From NCBI GenBank assembly GCA_004369085.1, contig ML210460.1:1-25234 (forward strand): DNA of 25,234 nt, in the 5' to 3' direction. The translations under genes were made by a program, and so were the position numbers. How positions within the stretch are numbered: the first letter of the stretch is position 1; each line of letters opens with the position of its first letter. Under the pieces are notes generated by a model. It was not told where the DNA came from, did no database searches, and saw nothing but the letters and a program-made list of their open reading frames with translations. Origin of the DNA: Coprinopsis marcescibilis (Eukaryota > Basidiomycota > Agaricomycetes > Agaricales > Psathyrellaceae). Of this stretch, positions 19,452 to 25,234 are shown one piece after another.

Positions 19452-20351
19452 GTCGTCGATTCATGGTGTCTGTGCATGCCAGGGGGGTAAATAGATGTGC
19501 GGAGACGTAAAAGGCGATGTATTAACCTGTTTAGCTGTTCAAACCTTGGAGGGCGTGAGGATGGTGGAAGATAGGAAGAAAGCTGTGAATGGACAAAAGC
19601 GCCGCAGAAGGGCCTTAAGACCAACAGCAATTGATGTGGCTGTGTGAATGTCATTAATAATTTTGTTCCAGCCACCGCGACTTGAGGGCGGTTTCTGACT
19701 GGCACTCCTGCAAGGCTGACGAAATAAGGGTGCGTGGAGAAGGCCCGGTGCGTTGACTCGGTCCCGACAGATTCCAAGAGCCCCCTGAAGTGAAACGCAT
19801 GTGTGGGCTGTGAAACTGAAATGGGACTTCCAATCTGACTTGAACAAGGAAACCACTGTTCGTCAATCACAGGAGTTTGGAATGATTCGAAAGTGCCTTC
19901 CTTTATAAGATCGTCACTAGTCCAAAAGGCAGGCTGTATCGTAAGCTACAGGCAGGCAAGGTGTTTGCATGGAAGGCGCGGTGAGAGTGCCTCGGTCTTG
20001 ACAGATTCCACCAAGCGGGTGATACTTCCCGGTAATGTTAAATAAGATTACCTATGTCACGCATTATTCAAATAAATCGTAGGAGTCATTCGAAAGTGCC
20101 TTGACAAGCTGACCGCCAATCTAAAAAGTGGGCCCTGGTGCGCATTGAAAAACAGATGTCTGAATTAAGCATCCAAGGGGCGTGTAGTATCGTAAGCAAC
20201 AGGCAGGCAAGGTGTACACACACAGAACCGTTGTCATTGTCGGACGTGTGAGGACGTTCTATTCCAAGACTACAAGGCTTAGAGATCTCGATGGTTTCCG
20301 GACTGGTAAATTGACGACGCGTTGGCATGGGGGTAGTTTGTGTTTGACCGG
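19452..20351. other. Intergenic region holding a diverged tandem duplication
   Basis: No gene supported; the minus-strand open frames here overlap each other and look accidental. The region includes the MYND gene promoter and the uS19m 3' flank. Its main content is a two-copy direct repeat at 19753-20215, listed separately. Confidence 0.5.
19753..20215. repeat. Diverged tandem duplication, two units of about 210-235 bp
   Basis: Three blocks occur twice in the same order. tcggtc(cc/tt)gacagattcca lies at about 19756 and 19992. attcgaaagtgcctt lies at about 19884 and 20089. tatcgtaagc(t/a)acaggcaggcaaggtgt lies at about 19936 and 20188. The sequence between blocks has diverged with indels. No coding potential is shared, so this looks like an old local duplication or a degraded repetitive element. 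Confidence 0.7.
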
Positions 20352-20817
20352 TTATGAGCGTTTAGTTTGCCTATATACGACAGTTGAGCATCCAAAAGAC
20401 GAAACATGAACAACTACGCACCTAAATGTGAAAGTCTTCTTCGTATGGGCAAATTCTCCCAATTTGTGACCAACCATGTCCTGCGTGATTAAAACGGGAA
20501 CGTAGTTCTTCCCGTTATGGACTGCAAAGCGTGCACTGCGAACGTCAGTGTCAATGCCTTCGTACAGATATAGCCAAAACCCACCCAACAAAACTAGGAA
20601 GAATAGTACATGCCCTCGCATCCGTTTTAATTTCAGTGTGATTCAGCAGGGCATCCTTTAACTGAGGAAACGCCACAAAGTAAGGTCCTACAACATCGTA
20701 AGTAGTCAAGAACATGTAATATTAAGTGTTCAACTTACCCTTCCATGCAGACCTTCCCTTTTGCAGAATCTGCGTTACGCGCATATCGAAGACAAGTGCA
20801 AGAACACGACCCGTCAT
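20352..20817 (-). CDS. RSM19: Mitochondrial small-subunit ribosomal protein uS19m, 104 aa
   Basis: Nuclear-encoded ribosomal protein S19 of the mitochondrial 37S subunit. Exons (transcript order) 20739-20817, 20585-20687, 20422-20535 and 20352-20370; 105 codons with stop. Signature residues: [14 protein letters not shown] at the start of the domain, [20 protein letters not shown] across intron 2, and [19 protein letters not shown] with KKTFTFRQTKRS at the end, the canonical S19 C-terminal pattern. The start at 20817 gives 11 more residues than the alternative in-frame ATG at 20784; the longer one has a hydrophobic start without acidic residues before position 11. It is divergent from the PPxY gene at 21124, sharing about 300 bases of upstream DNA. 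Confidence 0.95.
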
Positions 20818-21123
20818 AGGCAGCCAGTCCACGAAGAAACATCTCGCCGAGATGCCGAGAGGGCATCACGTGTCCGGCGTATTTGGACCCGAAACATTGA
20901 TCCGGACACCGACCGGCGATGGGTCGGACTCACAGTCTCCACTCTTACACCCAATTTTGTACATCCAGAGACTCAGAATGCGCGCAATGAATATGAAACG
21001 GACCATATCGTCTCCCAAAGGTCTCTTTGTCACTTTTCTCCGTATCTTCAGCTTCTGGCCTTGTCAAAATAGGAGGCAGGCTAATCGCAAACTTGGATGA
21101 TGCTGCTTTCCCGTGATCCGCAG
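20818..21123. promoter_or_regulatory. Bidirectional promoter region of uS19m and PPxY gene, with E-box
   Basis: 306 bases between divergent start codons. A palindromic CACGTG lies at 20867-20872, 50 bases before the uS19m start; such E-boxes are bound by Cbf1/bHLH factors in fungi and are frequent upstream of mitochondrial genes. No TATA box recognised for either side. Confidence 0.45.
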
Positions 21124-21757
21124 ATGGGAGGAACGCCCATGGGAGGGCAAGGCTCACCAGGAAACGGCTCAGAGGATAGTATTAAACGCGTAAGCAGACC
21201 AATGTATTGAATTAGTATTCTACTTATCAACAACCACAACAGAACTCAAGAATCCTACTAGAAGTTGTATTACTCGTGCTCGGACTATGCGTTATCAGTA
21301 CATTCCTGTTTCACAGGTACATGGACTGCACAGGCTCCCTGTATAACTCAGTTGAACTAACAACAGACCACTTAGATTTGTCTATGCAAAACGAAGGTAT
21401 CCCCGCAATGCCACCGTGAACCAGAGCACAACACCAGGAGCTATAGTCCGCGCAATCTCAGTAGCTAGACCATGCACCCACCGTCGGTCTAGGAGGTCAT
21501 ATCCTTCCCAGACATCGTCAGACCCGCCCCTCCGGCACCCGGCGATGGCATACATGGGCTCTAGAGTCCTCCGAGGCACACGCCATCGGTACAGCGACGA
21601 AGCACTGAAAGAGCCTCTCCCGCTTTACGACCCCGAGGGCGGACCACCAAGCTACCAGGAAATAGCCGTAGAGCCCCCGCCTATGACCGTGCTCGGCCCA
21701 CCTCCACCAGCTGTTGTACAGGCGCCTGTTGTCGGCCGAAACCTTGAGAGCGACTAG
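21124..21757 (+). CDS. Single-pass membrane protein with PPxY motif, 173 aa (possible Rsp5/Nedd4 adaptor)
   Basis: Exons 21124-21189, 21243-21316 and 21376-21757; 174 codons with stop. A short Gly-rich N-terminus (MGGTPMGGQGSPGNGSED) is followed by one membrane segment, ILLEVVLLVLGLCVISTFLF, then a basic stop-transfer (HRFVYAKRRYP). The rest is a proline-rich cytosolic tail containing LPLYDPEGGPPSYQEI and PPPP runs. PPSY is a canonical PPxY motif bound by WW domains of Nedd4-family ligases. The layout (short lumenal end, one helix, basic juxtamembrane patch, PY motif near the C-terminus) is that of fungal adaptors such as Rcr1/Rcr2 or Bsd2-like proteins; which family it belongs to is not established. 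The first two exons are short and carry the start and the helix, so they are easily missed. Confidence 0.78.
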
Positions 21758-22218
21758 ATTATTCTCAAAGTGGAAGGAGGTTGTATATCCTTGTGTAAAG
21801 GCGATGGCTACGGCGCTCCCGAGCAAATTGAAGACAGTTCGGCCTCGAATAAACCAGGATTTGTAACTGACTCGTTTTGCACATATCCCGGTGGTCGTGC
21901 GCTATAATTTCTCGGAGAAGGAGTTTAGAGATGTACCTATACTTCGTGATATTGCTATTCTTGGCACATTATGACTCCTTCCATCGGCTCCTTAATTATA
22001 TTTAATGGGGGGTTTCACGGTGGACCAAGTATGCCAAGTGAGCTCAATTCGGAGTTGCGAGGGCTGTGCTTGAGAAATAATCGGTTGCTACTTAAATGCT
22101 GGCAAACCTCCGCAGCAATCTTCCTTCCTTCCATCCAACCCTACAGGTCGAGTGGCCTTCTTGCTCATTGTTTCCAGTGCCGACTGAAACAGCCGAGTCT
22201 TATAGTGAAATTCAAATA
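21758..22218. other. Intergenic region, PPxY 3' flank and F-box promoter
   Basis: About 460 bases. The F-box frame is open upstream to an ATG at 22096, so the last 120 bases may be coding (see that gene). Otherwise nothing specific is seen. Confidence 0.45.
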
Positions 22219-23870
22219 ATGGAAAACCTGCCAGGCATTGAACAGGTCCCTCTCGAAACCTTGACTGAAATCTTCTCCCACTTCGTTCGCCAGCAGAGAG
22301 ACGGGGGGTATCCAAAAGAACCTCGCTTAGGAGTTGCCACATCCAGGCTCGCTTGCACAAGTCCAGTAACACTGAGCCACGTATGCGCCCACTGGCGCTC
22401 ACTTGCGCTTTCGACACCTTTTCTTTGGTCTTCCATATTCGTCGGTTGTCCCAAGACTCCCAACGCAGGGCATGTCGACATAGTGAAAGCATGGATCCAA
22501 CGATCCGGGAGTGTGCCGCTGGACCTAGAAATCCAATGCCCCTGCTCCGGGAACAACGTTTTGACATGCCCTTCGGACAGCGTTGTAGCAGCGCTCGTTG
22601 AGCACATCGGTCGTTGGAGACGACTGGAGGTACGGTCTACCCATCGTTTTCAAAAAGCGTTTTGCGACTCCGTGGACACGGAAAACGGGATTTCTCTGGA
22701 GCAGTGTGTGATCCATTTTATTCGCAGGATCGATGTCAATGATCAATTATTTTTCAACACCATTTACTCTTTCCCTCACCTCCAACGAATTCACTATCTG
22801 AACGGACACGGTCAACTCGACCTGGTTGCCCCTGGCCCGCAACATTATAACAAGCTGACTGAACTTTATTTTGAGCGCATCCTCGATTTTCACCAAATCC
22901 ATACCTTTTTATCGAGATCGAAGATGTCGCTTCGCAAGTTTCACGTTCACCGGTTTGAAAGCCTCCACAAATATGAGGATGTCATCGATCTGCCCCTTTG
23001 CTTGCCCAAACTCCAGAATTTTCAGGTCAACTTTCGCGTGCCCTCGCACGACTTGGGGCAAGCGTCGATTCCAAATATTTGTCGCATAATTGACAACCTC
23101 ACCCTTCCCGCCCTAGTATCGTTTCATCTCGCGGATTTGAATTTGTCTACCACGGCTATCGGTGGAAAGCTCAGCATTAAGCTTGACTCGAGAACCAACA
23201 GCGGATCCTTCAACGGCTCGAAACGAGGATGGGAGACACTGCAAAACCTCCTTTCCACATTCAATACGCAGTTGAAGAAGTTTAGCTTTGATGGCGCCGC
23301 AGATGGGCGCCACGACGACATGGCCATCTCAATTATTCAATCCCCACTCATGATGGCGCTCGAACACCTCGAAATCACCGCACCAATATCGGATGCTTTC
23401 ATTGTGGCGTTGCATGTGGAACTAGATGCACCACCGTGGAATGTTTTCCTTCCTCGTCTGAAAAGCTTGCGACTTGCGCGGTGTTGGTCAACCGACGGAG
23501 TTCTTTCTTCCATGATCTGCTCACGAGCATTCACGGATACGGCCCCTTCCCCCTTTAACGAGATAGCAGCGGGAAGGGCAGCCTCGCCTTCCCTATTCAC
23601 CCCCACTTTCCCGTCTTATCAAGGTAAACTTCACTCGGTTCATGCTCTGCTTTATGGCCCAGGCCCCTTTGAAGAGGATGTCTCGCTTCATTTCCCGGGT
23701 ATGGACCTCAATGTGAAGCTCGAGTAAGTTTATTTGTTTACCAATGCCATGCAAGTCAAAGTATACTTGATGCGCTTTGTTTTAGGAAAGACCACTTTGA
23801 CTTTCTGGTTCACAATACCACGATGGCAATGTCAGAAGAAGGGATGGATGCTCCTCACATGGAAACATGA
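22219..23870 (+). CDS. F-box protein, 529 aa
   Basis: Probable substrate receptor of an SCF ubiquitin ligase. Exons 22219-23723 and 23786-23870; 530 codons with stop. The F-box spans about residues 9-75: VPLETLTEIFSHFV, a variable insert, then LSHVCAHWRSLALSTPFLWS, the pattern typical of the large basidiomycete F-box family. The rest (residues 80-490) is irregular and leucine-rich, with repeated LPKLQNF, LPALVSFHL and LPRLKSLRLARC segments, suggesting a degenerate leucine-rich-repeat solenoid. The short last exon adds EKDHFDFLVHNTTMAM and more. An in-frame ATG at 22096 would add 41 residues of no clear character; 22219 is preferred because the F-box then starts near the N-terminus. This family is highly expanded and fast evolving, so the target cannot be guessed. 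Confidence 0.86.
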
Positions 23871-24106
23871 GATGAAAATTCCTAGGAATGGGAGCCTCCA
23901 GAGTCTCTATTTATTGTATTCAAGGAAGTGTCAAGCCATACTAGTGTTCGGTATGTAGCACACTCATAAGTTGTATTAAGAGGGTTGCAATGATGGGCGC
24001 TTATAATAGTTTCCAGTGGGAATGCATACCTACCTAGCTCTACGGAGGTATTTCAGAGTGTACGTGGGGTAAATGCAGAGATATCATTCTTCGTATATAG
24101 CGTTTT
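23871..24106. other. Short convergent intergenic region
   Basis: 236 bases between the stop codons of the F-box gene and the right membrane-protein copy. Nothing recognisable; no similarity to the corresponding flank of the left copy. Confidence 0.5.
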
Positions 24107-25234
24107 CTACTTGGCATCAAGGTGTGAAGAAGAGTCTTCTGCAACTCTAGTCTGTAAATCGACTACTTGAGTCTCAGGCTCCGGATTCCAAGCTCTCCTC
24201 GTCATGGGAGCCACTGAAGCCTCGGCGCCAAAGCCATACCGGCCTTCGCCCCCATTCATCATCTCCTCCAGAACGTTTGATTGCGGCATCTTGCGGGAAA
24301 GAAGCACTGCGGCCCAGGTTGTGCGTTTGACTTGGATCATCTCGTCGAGGAGCGTGATGACTGTGACGGCTGAGACAACAAGTGAGAATATCTAAGAAAC
24401 GACAGTAGTTGGAGGTGAGAACCACTAATCATGTGAAGGCAAAGTCGAGATTCAAGGGTACGCACCTGCCCAAAGTTGATATCGTATTCCGATTCAGTGA
24501 AATTGACACTATAGGTAGCCTGTACCCAAGCGACAGAAGGTGCGACAATCACGGTGCAAAATTTGAGGATATGGCCACGCAGAGTTATTCCGTCGCTGGT
24601 TCGCTGTCAGAGATTCGACGAGACGTACATAGCACTGTGGCTCACCGGAATTCGCTAAACGGTACGCTGATCTTACGTGCCCAAAACGAAGTGGAACACC
24701 ATAGCATGAACCACATAGAATAGGGTACGACGCTGACCATGAAATAGTTTGTGAGGAAGTTCACCAAGGATTGCGCCGCATTATCGATCTCCTCTTGCGT
24801 AGCGCCGAGCCACATTTCCGAGTTGTTAACATATTGCCAGACATATAGTGCCTTCTCAGAGCCAAAGAAGTCGGTGACAAAATAGTTGAGGACCATGCAG
24901 CCGGCGGTAAAAATTAGTCTGTGGTAGAAATGAGTTACGAACGTTGGTTCCGAGCTAGCTAACTCACAGAAGAGGGGGAAGGAAGTACTTCATGTCTTTA
25001 TTGGAGAAGTTGCGGAAACTCCATACTGCGGTGGAGCAAGAAAGGAATAAAAGAACAATATCCGGCACGTTGGGAAAGCGCGACGCGAACATGACAGATA
25101 GGAATACAACGCCTCCGAGGATTACAAGAGAACTGGTGACATTTAAACAGACGTCAGTATCTCAGGCTGGTTGTGATTTGGACTAGGTTACTCACAAGAC
25201 ACGAAGCCCGTACACCTTCCACGGATTGCTGCCT
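24107..25234 (-). CDS. Polytopic membrane protein, right copy of the inverted pair (5' end outside window)
   Basis: Paralogue of the gene at 1-1150, in opposite orientation. Exons (transcript order) 25196->25234, 24968-25132, 24646-24918, 24466-24595 and 24107-24391; the stop codon is TAG. Exon lengths 165, 273, 130 and 285 match the left copy exactly, while introns differ (second visible intron 49 versus 59 bases, fourth 74 versus 81). Substitutions are spread over the exons without stops or frameshifts, for example FVTDFFGSEKALYVWQYVNN against FVTSLLGSEKALYVWQYVNN and TTWAAVLLSRKMPQSNVLEE against STWAAVFFSRKMPQPNMLEE. This indicates selection on both proteins. Family unrecognised; about six membrane segments and a hydrophilic C-terminal tail. 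Confidence 0.82.
24172..24232 (-). repeat. 61-base block identical to 1025-1085 within the last exon
   Basis: The reverse complement of this block equals 1025-1085 without mismatch, coding for the tail segment around GAEASVAPMTRRAWNPEPE. Sequence on both sides differs at several positions, so identity is concentrated here. Confidence 0.85.
25140..25234 (-). repeat. Outer arm of inverted repeat, right
   Basis: Exact reverse complement of bases 1-95, covering an exon end and most of an intron of the right membrane-protein copy. It reaches the window edge, so its true outer limit is unknown. Confidence 0.95.

Noticed and set aside
19394..19870. Minus-strand 158-codon open frame upstream of the MYND gene
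   Set aside because: It overlaps the MYND first exon in a different frame and runs through the repeat-bearing intergenic DNA.
1..25234. Whole window as a large transposon (Starship-like) with terminal inverted repeats
   Set aside because: The arms are coding exons and introns of functional paralogues. No transposase, tyrosine recombinase or DUF3435 captain is seen, and the cargo is housekeeping genes.
1..25234. CRISPR array, bacterial-type operon or riboswitch
   Set aside because: No regularly spaced repeats; gene structure is clearly eukaryotic.

Overview
The window looks like nuclear DNA of a mushroom-forming basidiomycete (Agaricomycetes). The genes are broken by many short introns, mostly about 45-65 bases with GT..AG ends. 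One gene is a class II secreted haem peroxidase of the Coprinopsis/Arthromyces generic type, a family confined to this group of fungi. No functional RNA gene, CRISPR array or clear transposon was found. Gene models were spliced by hand and checked for phase. The exon sums divide by three for the P450, peroxidase, RBR, CLA4, MYND, uS19m, PPxY and F-box genes.

Layout. The two ends (1-1150 on + and 24107-25234 on -) are two intact but diverged copies of one polytopic membrane-protein gene in inverted orientation. Both are cut at the window edge at the same base, and their outermost 95 bases are identical. Between them, in order: a small membrane protein (1728-2264 +); a 12-exon cytochrome P450 (2504-4655 -); a gene-free 1.6 kb stretch with a tRNA-like relic and a C-rich hairpin; a 16-exon class II peroxidase (6226-8224 -); an unresolved coding-like stretch on the minus strand (8538-9997); an RBR-type ubiquitin ligase (10221-11759 +); the PAK-family kinase CLA4 (12389-15251 +); a long T-rich 3' region; mitochondrial ribosomal protein bL31m (16730-17215 -); a MYND-finger protein (17616-19451 -); an intergenic tandem duplication; mitochondrial ribosomal protein uS19m (20352-20817 -); a divergently placed single-pass PPxY membrane protein (21124-21757 +); and an F-box protein (22219-23870 +).

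Function. The left half carries oxidative, possibly secondary or lignocellulose-related enzymes (P450, secreted peroxidase). The right half is conserved housekeeping: Cdc42/Rac signalling through CLA4, mitoribosome subunits, and three genes tied to ubiquitin (RBR ligase, PPxY protein as a possible Nedd4/Rsp5 adaptor, F-box protein). CLA4 is known to lie near the pheromone/receptor (B) mating-type locus in several Agaricomycetes, so that locus may be nearby, though no receptor is seen here. The main structural oddity is the inverted gene pair bracketing about 23 kb, with patchy identity that suggests gene conversion and offers a substrate for inversion.
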